Below, one piece after another: positions 34,414 through 42,833 of a DNA stretch of 46,623 bases. Source of the stretch: Nitrospina sp. LS_NOB. Its GTDB lineage: Bacteria > Nitrospinota > Nitrospinia > Nitrospinales > VA-1. Position 1 is the first letter of the stretch. The number at the start of each line of letters is the position of its first letter. Below the pieces are notes generated by a model. That model made no database searches, had not been told where the DNA came from, and was given only the letters and a program-made list of their open reading frames with translations. The stretch covers positions 132,499-179,121 of the forward strand of contig LFLA01000024.1 in the NCBI GenBank assembly GCA_001542995.1, written 5' to 3'. Position numbers and translations under genes: made by a program.

Positions 34414-34809
34414 ATGCTTGTAGTTGTGTTGATATTTGTAACCACTTTATCTGGGTGTGCGGCGGGCCAGGTTATGGTCGCCTCCCTTGAAGTTGAGAGC
34501 GCTAATTGTTCAGGACTGGATAAGGAATTGGGTGTGGCGCAGACGAGATTGCAGAAACTGGAATCCAAAGATTCTACAGCAAGAAACATCCGGGACTTTG
34601 TATTGGGTATTGGCGGTTTCATAGTCCCGCCGATTGTAATCATAAACGCGGTTCTGTTTTTGACCGATTCTTATGCGGCGGATTACACGGAAAAACAGGT
34701 TTTAAAAAATCACTATAACAATATGGTGATGGCTGGCCAAAGGCAGGGATGTGGATCGAGTTACGCTTTGATTCCTGATGAGAAGAAAAGTAAAGAACCT
34801 AATGCATGA
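34414..34809 (+). CDS. Hypothetical lipoprotein with a hydrophobic hairpin
   Basis: 131 aa from ATG 34414, preceded by AAGGGCAAG. A lipoprotein signal 'MLVVVLIFVTTLSGC' predicts lipidation of Cys15. A short coiled coil ('LDKELGVAQTRLQKLESKD') is followed by a glycine/proline-rich hydrophobic segment 'VLGIGGFIVPPIVIINAVLFLTD'. Two further cysteines (SANC and QGC) could form a disulfide. An upstream ATG at 34357 would give an N-terminus incompatible with the lipobox spacing. No known family. Confidence 0.65.
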   Translation: MLVVVLIFVTTLSGCAAGQVMVASLEVESANCSGLDKELGVAQTRLQKLESKDSTARNIRDFVLGIGGFIVPPIVIINAVLFLTDSYAADYTEKQVLKNHYNNMVMAGQRQGCGSSYALIPDEKKSKEPNA

Positions 34810-34867
34810 TGAAACCTGTTATAAGTTTTTTTGGAGTTGGGCGAGGGTTTTTGCCAATTTTCCGGTT

Positions 34868-35178
34868 TCAGGCGAAGAAGAAGTCGGCGATGAGTGCAGG
34901 AAAAAATTGCGGCAACAGATGATAAAGAGTTCCCAGCACGGCTAATTGCAGGAAACCCAGAACCCAAATCCATCTCAGACCTGTATGAGAGAGATATTGT
35001 TCATATCCAGCCCATTTTTGCATGACCGCAAAAAAGCTCCCGACATAAATGCAGATAAACACCAGAGCCAAGGCAATGGCTTCACCCCCTCCATGGCCCA
35101 GAGAATGTATTTCATAGCAAACAAGGCCGTGCAGGAAACAATAGTGAAAAGCAGAAACTGAACTGCGGAATTTTTCAT
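34868..35178 (-). pseudogene. Small membrane protein with one frameshift
   Basis: From ATG 35178: 'MKNSAVQFLLFTIVSCTALFAMKYIL', then at a G3 run near 35098 the frame changes, after which 'GHGGGEAIALALVFICIYVGSFFAVMQKWAGYEQYL' and 'GLRWIWVLGFLQLAVLGTLYHLLPQFFPALIADFFFA' follow to 34868. The join is smooth if one base is added or removed. The ~103-residue protein would have three membrane segments. No family recognised. Its 3' end is 58 bp from the lipoprotein gene, which runs the other way. Confidence 0.55.
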
Positions 35179-35228
35179 TGAAGAAGTGGAGCCGACAAGA
35201 TCAAGTTTTTAATCATCGCGGAGTATCG

Positions 35229-36257
35229 CTACAATTTAGCGCCGTGGCGTTTGAGCAGATCGGCAATATCTATATTCCCATTGGCGATAGCAATATGTAG
35301 TGGACCCCGACCGTCTGAGCCTTTTGCATTCACATTGGCGCCGTGAACAAGGAAAAGCTTGGCCATTTTCTGTTGGTCCCACCTTGCCGTTTCATGAAGT
35401 GGAGTGTGGCCATCGTTATCCTGATGATGAATCGGAGCGCCTTTAAGAATTAGAAACTTGGCAATACTCAGATAGCCCTTTTCCGCCACCCAATGCAGGG
35501 CCGAACGGCCTAGCCTGTCTATGGCACCGATGTCTACCCCCCTTTTGAGCAAATGTTTGATGAGCTTCATATTGCCCTGGGCGATGGAAGCATGTAGTGG
35601 AGTGTTGCCCCACTCTGAGCTATTGTTCACGTTGGCGCCTCTTTCGATCAGCGCATGGGCGACTTTGACACTGCTCTGATCGGTGGCCAGATGGAGAGGG
35701 GTGTAGCCAAAACTATCTTTAGCTTCCAACTCGGCACCCTGATCGAGGAGCACAGGCACCAGTTTATCAAGATCCTCAAGTGCCGCGACATGCAGAGGGC
35801 TCAGGCCTTCATGGTCGGGGAGGTTGACATCCGCTCCTCGTTCGAGCAATAAACGGACAAAATTAAACCGGTTGTGAAAGATAGACTTGTAAAGAGGCGT
35901 GATGCCGCGTTTGTCCTGTAAATTGATGTCTAAACCGATGAGCAGTCTCTCGGCTCGCTCCAGGTCTTCTACCTCAATGGCGTTGAATAATTGTTCGTGG
36001 GTAGCGGGAGATACCGAAAGGTCTTCGTCCCGGGTTGTAGAAATTACCGAAATCAAGTTAAGCGGTTTGGTTTTAGAGGGCGAGACTAAGTCGGTAGTCG
36101 CGAGGCTGAGTTTATCGAAGGGAGGGGTCGTCACCAGAGGAATTTTATCCACACCGGCAAAAGCCAGCCCCGATCCCAAAAATAACAGGGACAAAAATTC
36201 AGTAATCCAGACTTTCCATATATAGCCCATGAAATGATTGTGCCATCCGTTTAGCAA
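35229..36257 (-). CDS. Secreted ankyrin-repeat protein
   Basis: 342 aa. An N-terminal hydrophobic signal ('VWITEFLSLLFLGSGLAFA') indicates export. After a ~60-residue linker come seven ankyrin repeats of 33 residues with the 'G.TPLH.A...G....V..LL..GA.VN' consensus, from about residue 110 to the end; the last one ends 'LLKRHGAKL'. Ankyrin arrays bind other proteins. The start may be an internal Met ('MGYIWKVW', ten codons in), which would give a more normal signal peptide. No partner gene is evident. Confidence 0.85.
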   Translation of the reverse strand: MLNGWHNHFMGYIWKVWITEFLSLLFLGSGLAFAGVDKIPLVTTPPFDKLSLATTDLVSPSKTKPLNLISVISTTRDEDLSVSPATHEQLFNAIEVEDLERAERLLIGLDINLQDKRGITPLYKSIFHNRFNFVRLLLERGADVNLPDHEGLSPLHVAALEDLDKLVPVLLDQGAELEAKDSFGYTPLHLATDQSSVKVAHALIERGANVNNSSEWGNTPLHASIAQGNMKLIKHLLKRGVDIGAIDRLGRSALHWVAEKGYLSIAKFLILKGAPIHHQDNDGHTPLHETARWDQQKMAKLFLVHGANVNAKGSDGRGPLHIAIANGNIDIADLLKRHGAKL

Positions 36258-36311
36258 ACAGGCAATACGTGTTCATTAACAAAAATAATGCAGTTTAAAT
36301 GGAAGCGATTT

Positions 36312-36580
36312 CTATAGGTTTAGTTTTTTCTTTAAGGCGGTATTCAATTTTTTCAGTCTTTCATTTTCGGTTTCAAGTATTTGAACCTTTTTTTTGCAGG
36401 CGGCCATAAGGTCGCGGGCCCCCTTCCACATTTTGGCCGAGACCATATAGTCGTTCTTCAACTTATCCGCAGTATTTTTTAAAAGAAGTTCAATAAACCG
36501 AAAAACAGAAATAGCGACGGGAAATTTCGCTGATTGTTTTTTTAGTTTTTCAAAATTTCCTTCGAGGCTTTGTTGCTCAC
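36312..36580 (-). pseudogene. Small coiled-coil protein with a single homopolymer frameshift
   Basis: GTG at 36580 lies seven bases after AGGAG and reads 'SNKASKEIL', but stops at once. Adding one A to the A5 run near 36545 restores a 90-residue frame that continues 'KKLKKQSAKFPVAISVFRFIELLLKNTADKLKNDYMVSAKMWKGARDLMAACKKKVQILETENERLKKLNTALKKKL' (shown here in pieces across 36540-36315): a helix followed by a leucine-rich coiled coil. Stop TAG at 36312. No family recognised. Confidence 0.5.
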
Positions 36581-36630
36581 CCGGTCTCTCCTGCTTAAAA
36601 TAAGGTTGTCATAAATTTTTAATTTAAGTC

Positions 36631-37431
36631 CTACCTTTTAGCATCTTTTGTGCCGTAAGTGGTTTGTCGCTGTGCCAGCATTTGAAAAATAATCCAGGCC
36701 GCACCTCCGGCGAAAAGGTGTTTGAGGCTGTGCCCACTGATAAATCCAAGGGCTTGAAAGACCGCTGCATCAAAATGTTCAAATATTTTAGCCAGAATAT
36801 AACATAGCAGGACTCCCCAGTACATTTTGCCGTGAGAATAACGGCTGGGAAATAATAAAAGCATTAAAATAATTGCCAGCGTCGGGGCAAACTGGATCCA
36901 GAGATAAAGTCTCAAGTCTCCGACCCCTGTTACTTCTGTCCAATACCACCAGATCACACTGAACATTCCAAGGCCAGCAAGAGGAAAGACCATTAAATAT
37001 CCAGCCCGGGCCGAGACGCGGTCGCTGATGAGTTGGCAGAACAGCCCCATAAAAGCCCAGGTCATGGGAAGTCGATCCCAGACCAACCGGGCGTTATCCG
37101 GATTGAGATGAAACCAGGTGGAACCGAATCCGGTCAGGAATACACCGGTAAAAAAAATGGTCGGAGCCGCTTTTTCCCAGGAAAACTCAAAAGCGTTCCC
37201 TCCGTTATCGGCAAGGCGAAACAAAAATAGCAGACCCATAAATCCAATAACGACGAAAGGAAGGTTGGAGAATATATCGCCAAAATTAGGGATGCCGAGC
37301 CAACTGCGGTGATCCGCAAAACGCGACCATTCCGGGTTTTGAGGGATCCTGTCCAGCGATATCAGGAAGGCGGTGGGAAGAGCAAGAGCGATAAAAAGAA
37401 TAAATTTTGGTGTGAAATATTTTTTCGCCAT
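36631..37431 (-). CDS. Ceramidase-like (alkaline ceramidase/CREST superfamily) membrane protein
   Basis: 266 aa with seven hydrophobic segments. The CREST-type pattern is visible: 'NLPFVVIGFMGL', 'GFGSTWFHLNPDNARLVWDRLPMTWAF' with His and Asp, and 'FISGHSLKHLFAGGAAW' with two His in the last segments; Ser, Asp and three His bind zinc in alkaline ceramidases and related lipid hydrolases. Family members in bacteria mostly lack known substrates. The gene stands 48 bp downstream of a hypothetical gene on the same strand (37484). The C-terminus is short and polar ('TTYGTKDAKR'). Confidence 0.75.
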   Translation of the reverse strand: MAKKYFTPKFILFIALALPTAFLISLDRIPQNPEWSRFADHRSWLGIPNFGDIFSNLPFVVIGFMGLLFLFRLADNGGNAFEFSWEKAAPTIFFTGVFLTGFGSTWFHLNPDNARLVWDRLPMTWAFMGLFCQLISDRVSARAGYLMVFPLAGLGMFSVIWWYWTEVTGVGDLRLYLWIQFAPTLAIILMLLLFPSRYSHGKMYWGVLLCYILAKIFEHFDAAVFQALGFISGHSLKHLFAGGAAWIIFQMLAQRQTTYGTKDAKR

Positions 37432-37483
37432 TTCTTTTTATCCCCCGTTTCATATGAGGAGTTGTTTCCATAAAGATTCAGGG

Positions 37484-37756
37484 TTACTCGTCCTCTGCGG
37501 GAATACCCTGTTTCCAGACAACTTGATTGTCTTTGTTTTTGATATAGGCATATTCGTCATCAGATTTTTCGTCAATGGTGAGTGGATCGTTCACGTCCAC
37601 CACCATGGCTGAAACTTTTTCCATGTTGCCACCGAGTTGTAAAAATATTTGATCGCCGTTCTCCATTTTCTGACTTTTATAAATGAATAGAAAATTGTAG
37701 TAATGCGAGAAATATAACGGAACATCATTGTATTTTTCGAAGCCTTCATCTGTCAT
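37484..37756 (-). CDS. Hypothetical small protein
   Basis: 90 aa, no family recognised. Cytoplasmic, with a mixed sequence: 'YNDVPLYFSHYYNFLFIYKSQKMENGDQIFLQLGGNMEKVSAMVVDVNDPLTIDEKSDDEYAYIKN' forms alternating strands and looks like a small beta-rich domain. It overlaps by 11 bp the 3' end of the frameshifted membrane protein gene upstream, suggesting co-transcription. Confidence 0.55.
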   Translation of the reverse strand: MTDEGFEKYNDVPLYFSHYYNFLFIYKSQKMENGDQIFLQLGGNMEKVSAMVVDVNDPLTIDEKSDDEYAYIKNKDNQVVWKQGIPAEDE

Positions 37757-38083
37757 AAAAAATAACTCCCTGTCTCTTTTTTATTTTCAGGAACAGGACA
37801 TAAAAAATAAAACCGCCCAAGCTCGATTTAAAAATCAGGCTTCCCCAGAACTCAAAGGGATGGGTTCCCGTGAGTATTGTCACTTCCCCCTCCTGGACAT
37901 TAAACGACCTCATCTCTCCGGTATAAAGCATTTTAAAACTGGAAAAGATCATAGTGTTGCAAACGCAAAAAACACAATATTGGCGGAACTTTTGCGGATG
38001 TCGGGCTCGAGAAGGTAGTTCACCACAAAGCCTAAAAGAAGAATAACAACAACGCTTGTGGTGATGAAAGTGGTCATATCCAT
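37746..38083 (-). pseudogene. Small membrane protein with one frameshift
   Basis: ATG at 38083 opens 'MDMTTFITTSVVVILLLGFVVNYLLEPDIRKSSANIVFFAFAT', a membrane segment followed by a short loop. A one-base shift near 37955 ('ACACTATGATC' on the minus strand) leads into 'IFSSFKMLYTGEMRSFNVQEGEVTIL', a second membrane segment 'SSLGGFIFYVLFLKIKK', and a stop at 37746. The two halves together give ~112 residues with two membrane segments. Unlike several other breaks here, this one is not in a homopolymer. Confidence 0.5.
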
Positions 38084-38127
38084 TTTTTCGGAATTAAGAG
38101 TGTTTTTATTACTGAACGAGGCCGGTT

Positions 38128-38748
38128 TTAAGACAGGCCGGGTAGAAGAACTTTTAATTCATCGGCAATGATCCCTATCGCCATGCTACCTAGGAGCAAA
38201 CCCATGACCTGAGTGATGAATTTGATGCTCCCTTTTCCCAGAAATTTTAAAATCCTGTTGGCGAGTTTTAAAGAGATCCAGATCAGAACGCCTATCAGGA
38301 CAAATTCTACAATAGATATTATTTTGGCCGACCATAGAGTGAACTCGGTGGATTGAATTATCACCAGGCTTATGGCAGCTGGCCCAATAAAAAGGGGAAA
38401 GGTCATGGGCATAAAAGCAATATCATCTTTAACGCCCCCCTCTTTGGAAAGTAAATGCGAGGTCTTGTTGTCGGTGAGCATGGTGAAAGCGATATAGACC
38501 AGGAAAACCCCTCCTATTAATTTGAATGCCGGCATTTGAATGCCGAAAAACACCACAATATATTTTCCGAACAAGAAAGATACGGTTAATAACGCCACCG
38601 AAGCGCAACTGGTTTTTAAAATTATTGCTTTATGCTCCGCATCGGTTTTATTAGCGGTCAGGGAAATGTAAATAGGAAGGTTCCCGATGGGATCGATGAT
38701 GGCCAGTAAAATCACAAAAGTTTTTACCAACTCTGTAATGTCATCCAT
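38128..38748 (-). CDS. MarC-family integral membrane protein
   Basis: 206 aa, six membrane segments. Seen: 'FVILLAIIDPIGNLPIYISLT', 'GGVFLVYIAFTML', 'DDIAFMPMTFPLFIGPAAISLVIIQS' and 'FITQVMGLLLGSMAIGIIADEL', all characteristic of MarC/YchE-like proteins. The name comes from the E. coli mar locus, but a role in antibiotic resistance has not been upheld; transport of small molecules is assumed. ATG at 38748. Start of a minus-strand run that includes the small genes downstream. Confidence 0.92.
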   Translation of the reverse strand: MDDITELVKTFVILLAIIDPIGNLPIYISLTANKTDAEHKAIILKTSCASVALLTVSFLFGKYIVVFFGIQMPAFKLIGGVFLVYIAFTMLTDNKTSHLLSKEGGVKDDIAFMPMTFPLFIGPAAISLVIIQSTEFTLWSAKIISIVEFVLIGVLIWISLKLANRILKFLGKGSIKFITQVMGLLLGSMAIGIIADELKVLLPGLS

Positions 38749-38963
38749 TTGCTACAAGCTTCCCGTTAAATTTTTCATTACACGAGAAAGGAACGTGGGT
38801 AAGGGCTGGTGCACAAAGGTAATGATTAGTAACAAAAGAAGGAGAGATGAAGATGGCCTTTATAAATCACCCTTTATTTTTGCTCAGGATAATTTAAGAG
38901 CCTGCTTATGTCCATTAATGATTTTTTACGATCAGGTACTCAGAATCATTTTATCCCTTTTTT

Positions 38964-39077
38964 GAGACCTTTGCATAACCTGAGGATTCTTCACTACGTT
39001 CAGCATGACAAGAAACGCAGGTTTGTCATTCTGGAGGAGCGTTAGCGACGAAGAATCTAGGGTTATGCAAAGCTCTC
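38964..39077 (+). repeat. Dispersed inverted-repeat element, copy 5
   Basis: 114 bp, GAGACCTTTGCATAACCTG to TTATGCAAAGCTCTC; lacks the 'TCGAAAAAACAGAAAAGCG' part of the left arm. Its right arm (GGAGGAGCGTTAGCGACGA) matches copy 4. First of three adjacent copies. Confidence 0.85.
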
Positions 39078-39083
39078 TGTAAT

Positions 39084-39276
39084 GAGGGGCCTTCGCATAA
39101 GTTGATAAGACAGAAAAGCGAGATTCTTCACTACGTTCAGAATGACAAGAAACGCCAGTTTGTCATCCTTTTGTTCAGCATGACAATGCGATCTCGTTCA
39201 GAATGACAAGAAACGCCAGTTTGTCATCCTTGAGGAGCCGAAGGCGACGAAGGATCTCAGATTATGCAAAGGTCTC
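39084..39276 (+). repeat. Dispersed inverted-repeat element, copy 6 (composite, 193 bp)
   Basis: Begins GAGGGGCCTTCGCATAAGTTG and ends ATTATGCAAAGGTCTC. It contains two successive inner units: 'GAATGACAAGAAACGCCAG' and 'TTTGTCATCCTT' occur twice (about 39140 and 39200), separated by TTGTTCAGCATGAC. It starts seven bases after copy 5. Confidence 0.85.
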
Positions 39277-39285
39277 CCTGATAAA

Positions 39286-39414
39286 GAGGGGCCTTCGCAT
39301 AAGTTGATAAGACAGAAAAGCGAGATTCTTCACTGCGTTCAGAATGACAAGAAAAGGCTATTTGTCATTCTGAGGAACAAGGTGACGAAGAATCCGGGGT
39401 TATGCAAAGGTCTC
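39286..39414 (+). repeat. Dispersed inverted-repeat element, copy 7
   Basis: 129 bp with the same variant left end as copy 6 (GAGGGGCCTTCGCATAAGTTG) but a right arm like copy 3 (GGAACAAGGTGACGAAGAATC). Nine bases after copy 6. The array lies between the MarC and zinc-ribbon genes. Confidence 0.85.
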
Positions 39415-39438
39415 TTTTTGGGGTGAGTGTGCCAACTT

Positions 39439-39660
39439 TTATATAACCAGACCCAGGCCCGGTTTCCAGGGCTGGATTAAAAAAGTAAAGCAGGCGGATA
39501 CTTTTTCTGCCAGGTTTTTTTCTTCGTTTTCTATATTATTTTCATTTTCCCTGATTTCAGTCTGCCGATCCAGATAGGCCTGGTATTTGGCAAAGATCAC
39601 CCCACAGTGAACGCAGGTTTTAGAGTCGGCTTGCTCAAACTGGCATTTAGGGCAAATCAT
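39439..39660 (-). CDS. Small zinc-ribbon protein, possibly truncated
   Basis: 73 aa. N-terminal 'MICPKCQFEQADSKTCVHCGVIFAKYQAYLDRQ' is a zinc ribbon with C-x2-C and C-x2-C, a start common on longer membrane proteins of this type. An acidic linker 'ENENNIENEEKN' follows, and the chain ends after 'QPWKPGLGLVI' at 39439, 24 bp from the repeat array. The abrupt end beside the repeats suggests a lost C-terminal part (inference). Confidence 0.55.
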   Translation of the reverse strand: MICPKCQFEQADSKTCVHCGVIFAKYQAYLDRQTEIRENENNIENEEKNLAEKVSACFTFLIQPWKPGLGLVI

Positions 39661-39931
39661 TACATGTTTATGGTCGAGGCAAAATCCGGGATATCAAAGA
39701 CGCCCCTCCTTTTAACCGGGGCGGTTAAAAAAGAACTGGTATTTAATAAACATCTGTTTTATAATGGGCAATACTTTAGTGATTTAGCCGTCTAGAGAAT
39801 GACAGGTGTTTTGCCAGAACTATGATGTTTTTGGTTGAGTAGCCTCCCGGAACCGCCGGTTGTCTGATTTTTCTCCCCTCGTTTTCTCATTTAAGCTCAA
39901 ATCCTCTTTTATCAGTTATAGCTCGAAGTTC

Positions 39932-39960
39932 TTGAGTATAGACTTTGTGCGCCATCTAAT
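39932..39960 (+). promoter_or_regulatory. Possible promoter of the DEAD-box helicase gene
   Basis: TTGAGT (39932-39937) and TCTAAT (39955-39960) with 17 bp between, about 55 bp before the ATG. Weaker than consensus. The rest of the 355-bp gap 39661-40015 holds no gene. Confidence 0.35.
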
Positions 39961-40015
39961 GGATTGGCCGATGCTCCTATTACGGAGTCTGCCATTCTCT
40001 AACTAAGGAAAAAAT

Positions 40016-41344
40016 ATGTTAATGGAATCAACAACCGTGGGCTTTGACGCCCTCAATCTTGCCGACCCTATTTGCCGCGCTGTTCGTGGTGAGAAGTATG
40101 ACACTCCCACCCCGATTCAGCAGCAGGCTATCCCGCATCTTTTGCAAGGCCGGGATCTTTTGGGGTGCGCACAAACCGGAACGGGAAAAACAGCAGCCTT
40201 TGCATTACCCATTTTGCATCGCTTGTCCGAGGGGCATCAAGCTTCCGGATCCAAGGGCGCACGGGCGCTGGTGCTCACACCCACCCGGGAACTGGCCTCG
40301 CAGATCAGTGACAGCTTTCGGGTTTATGGTCGGCATTTGAATTTAAAGCAGGCACTGGTGTATGGCGGGGTGAGCCCAAAACCACAAATCACTGCCTTAA
40401 GGCGGGGAGTGGATATTTTGGTAGCCACTCCGGGTAGACTGATCGACCTGTATCAGCAGGGATGCCTGCGTCTGGATAAAATAGAGGTGCTTGTCCTCGA
40501 TGAGGCAGATCGCATGCTGGATATGGGTTTCCTGCCTGATATCAAAAAAATTTACGGGATGACGCCGGAAAACCGCCAGTCGATGCTGTTTTCCGCCACG
40601 CTTCCTGATGATATTCTGCGCCTGACAAAACATTTCCTCAAAGACCCAGTGCGGGTTTCTGTGGATCCCCCAGCCAGCACCGTGGATCGAATCGATCAGC
40701 GTGTTTTGTTTGTGGATCGCGAAAATAAAGGAGCTTTGCTGGAATCTGTGTTACAGGGAGATGGCATCGAAAGGGCATTGGTGTTTTCGCGTACCAAACA
40801 TGGGGCGAATCGAATTGTCAAGAATCTGAGCAAGGCCCGGATCAAGGCGGATTCGATTCATGGAAATAAATCCCAAGCGGCGCGTATGGAAGCATTGAGA
40901 AAGTTTCGTGCCGGGAAAGTCCGTGTACTGGTGGCGACCGATATCGCATCGCGGGGTTTGGATGTGGAAGGAATCACCCATGTTATCAACTATGAGCTCC
41001 CCAATGAAGCCGAGAGTTATGTTCACCGCGTCGGCAGAACGGCCAGGGCGGGGGCGGCGGGTGTTGCCCTTTCTTTTTGTGATGCCGGAGAAAGAGGCTA
41101 TCTACACAATATTGAGAGAACCATTAACAGGACAGTAACCGTGGTGGCAGATCATCCTTACCATTCGGAATCCGTTGCCTCAAGGCCAAAACGTGGAAAT
41201 ACAGCCGGAAGAAAATTTTCATCCAAGCGCAATTCAAATTCCTATGGAAAACCGGGAAAAAACCAAAACAGGAAAAAATATTTTTCAGCAAAACCTGGAA
41301 AAAGGACCCGGAGCCGTAGTTCCCGATCAGCAGTGAGCAGTTAA
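40016..41344 (+). CDS. DEAD-box RNA helicase (RhlE/DeaD type)
   Basis: 442 aa. All core motifs are in order: Q motif 'PTPIQQQAIP', Walker A 'AQTGTGKT', 'PTRELASQ', 'TPGRLIDL', 'DEADRMLDMGF', 'SATLPD', 'LVFSRTKHGANRI', 'ATDIASRGLDV' and 'HRVGRTARAG'. The C-terminal ~55 residues are lysine/arginine/serine-rich, as in RhlE, and bind RNA. It unwinds RNA in ribosome assembly or mRNA decay. ATG 40016 follows AAGGAAAAA; the next Met (third codon) is also possible. A clear terminator follows at 41373, so it is probably a single-gene unit. Confidence 0.95.
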   Translation: MLMESTTVGFDALNLADPICRAVRGEKYDTPTPIQQQAIPHLLQGRDLLGCAQTGTGKTAAFALPILHRLSEGHQASGSKGARALVLTPTRELASQISDSFRVYGRHLNLKQALVYGGVSPKPQITALRRGVDILVATPGRLIDLYQQGCLRLDKIEVLVLDEADRMLDMGFLPDIKKIYGMTPENRQSMLFSATLPDDILRLTKHFLKDPVRVSVDPPASTVDRIDQRVLFVDRENKGALLESVLQGDGIERALVFSRTKHGANRIVKNLSKARIKADSIHGNKSQAARMEALRKFRAGKVRVLVATDIASRGLDVEGITHVINYELPNEAESYVHRVGRTARAGAAGVALSFCDAGERGYLHNIERTINRTVTVVADHPYHSESVASRPKRGNTAGRKFSSKRNSNSYGKPGKNQNRKKYFSAKPGKRTRSRSSRSAVSS

Positions 41345-41372
41345 AGTCCCGGGAGACTTTTAATTTTTACCT

Positions 41373-41405
41373 CACAGGCCAGCGCCATGCTGGCCTGTGG
41401 TGTTT
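41373..41405 (+). terminator. Intrinsic terminator of the helicase gene
   Basis: CACAGGCCAGC (41373-41383) and GCTGGCCTGTG (41389-41399) form an eleven-pair hairpin followed by GTGTTTTT. The core CCAGCGCCATGCTGG belongs to the second repeat family, so a repeat unit has become, or is used as, a terminator. Confidence 0.8.
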
Positions 41406-41433
41406 TTCTTTGACTGCTTTGGCTGGAGAAAGT

Positions 41434-41948
41434 GATGGTTGTTGACGGACCCCTGCCAACATTGATGTGTTGTGTCGCATTCTGGATGAAGAGGGTTTTG
41501 AAATATGTATCGCCATGAACGGTGAATCCACCTTAAACTTGGTAGAAAAAAACCGGCCTGACTTGATTTTATTGGATGTGGTGGTGCCGGGAATTGATGG
41601 ATTTGAAACCTGTGAAAGATTAAAAGCCAACCCGGCTGCCAAGGATATTCCTGTCATCTTTGTGACTGCCAGAACTGAAGTGGAGGATGTTGTCCGAGGT
41701 TTCAAGGCAGGGAGAGTGTGGATTACATCGCTAAGCCGTTTAAGAGGGAAGAGGTTGTAAGCCGGGTTCAAACACATCTGAAAATAGAGCAGTTAATTCA
41801 AGAAAAAGAAGGCCTGAATGAGAAACTGCAGGCTCAAAACGATGAGCTGATTGAGAGCCAAAGTCAGTATCGAATCATTCTTGAGAAATCTTCCGATGGG
41901 GGTTTTCGTTTTTGCTTTCACTCCAATCAGGTAATGGACGATGTTTAA
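41434..41948 (+). pseudogene. Response regulator receiver remnant with two frameshifts
   Basis: The frame starts near 41434 ('MVVDG'), shifts at ~41450 into 'ANIDVLCRILDEEGFEICIAMNGE', keeps the phospho-Asp in 'LILLDVVVPGIDGF' and 'PVIFVTA', then shifts again near 41712. Expected 'GAVDYIAKPFKREEVV' is found in the next frame, followed by a coiled coil 'HLKIEQLIQEKEGLNEKLQAQNDELIESQ'. It stops at 41948 just as a PAS-like domain would begin ('YRIILEKSSDG'). Full relatives continue with PAS and kinase or cyclase domains. The truncation shows that at least part of the decay is real. Confidence 0.75.
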
Positions 41949-42035
41949 ATTTATGGTGTGGTTTTCGGTGATTGTCACCATAGGTTTTATGGTGTTGTTG
42001 GTGTTTGATTACGGTTAAGGTTTACCAAAACGAAC

Positions 42036-42578
42036 ATGAAGCTATCCCGGTCTTTGATTAAGGCATTTCTGATTTTTCCGGTAAATGTGATGGGGGTGAT
42101 TCCTGCCCTCTTGATCTGGTGTTCGCGGTCCGGCGGGGTGCTCGAACATTTCCAATATAGTTTTAATAGTTTTAGGTTGTTAGCCGGAATTTTATTGATC
42201 GGTGCAGGAGCCGGATTGTGCTGGAAAACGGTTTCCCTGTTCACCGAGGTGGGTGAAGGCACTCCGGCCCCGTTTGATCCACCCAGAAAACTGGTGATCC
42301 AGGGGCCGTATGTTCATGTGCGTAATCCCATGATGGTTGGGGTCTGGCTGGTTTTGTTGGGAGAGGCCCTGGCTTTTGGTTCGGTTCCCTTGGCGGTATG
42401 GTTTCTGGTCTTTTGTGGGTTGTGCCTGATTCTCATTCCGGTTTGGGAAGAGCCTGATCTGGAAAACAGATTTGGCGAACCTTACCGGGAATACAAACGC
42501 AAAGTGCCCCGCTGGCCCCTTCACAGGAGACCTTTGCATAAGTCGAAAAATCGAGATTCTTCACTGCGTTCAGAATGA
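42036..42578 (+). CDS. Isoprenylcysteine methyltransferase-family membrane protein; C-terminus supplied by a repeat
   Basis: 180 aa. Four to five membrane segments and the family signature 'VIQGPYVHVRNPMMVGVWLVLLGEAL' followed by 'VWEEPDLENRFGEPYREYKRKVPRW' identify the ICMT/PEMT-type phospholipid or prenyl methyltransferase family (SAM binding through the RNPM and E..L..RFG..Y..Y motifs). The family end is near 'KVPRW'. The last ~15 residues ('RRPLHKSKNRDSSLRSE') and the stop are read from the dispersed hairpin element that begins at 42527. Substrate unknown. Start ATG 42036 lacks a strong ribosome site. Confidence 0.8.
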   Translation: MKLSRSLIKAFLIFPVNVMGVIPALLIWCSRSGGVLEHFQYSFNSFRLLAGILLIGAGAGLCWKTVSLFTEVGEGTPAPFDPPRKLVIQGPYVHVRNPMMVGVWLVLLGEALAFGSVPLAVWFLVFCGLCLILIPVWEEPDLENRFGEPYREYKRKVPRWPLHRRPLHKSKNRDSSLRSE

Positions 42579-42685
42579 CAAGAAACGCCAGTTTGTCATC
42601 CTTTTGTTCAGCATGACAATACTGGGCCATTTTGTCATTCTGAGGAACAAGGTGACGAAGAATCTTGGGTTACGCAAAGCTCCCC
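42527..42685 (+). repeat. Dispersed inverted-repeat element, copy 8 (composite)
   Basis: About 159 bp, GAGACCTTTGCATAAGTCG to TTACGCAAAGCTCCC, with an extra inner unit 'TTTTGTTCAGCATGACAAT' like copy 6. Overlaps the 3' end of the methyltransferase gene by 52 bp. Confidence 0.85.
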
Positions 42686-42833
42686 CTTGGCCCCTTCACA
42701 GGGGAGGTAAATAGCAATAACTCTTTACAGGGCATGAAAAAAATGAAGCGATACCACATACACTCAAACCGTGTTGGCGGCTTGATGAGCCATTGCTCAT
42801 TGGTCCCACGCCTGGTGGATAACCGGTTTTTTT

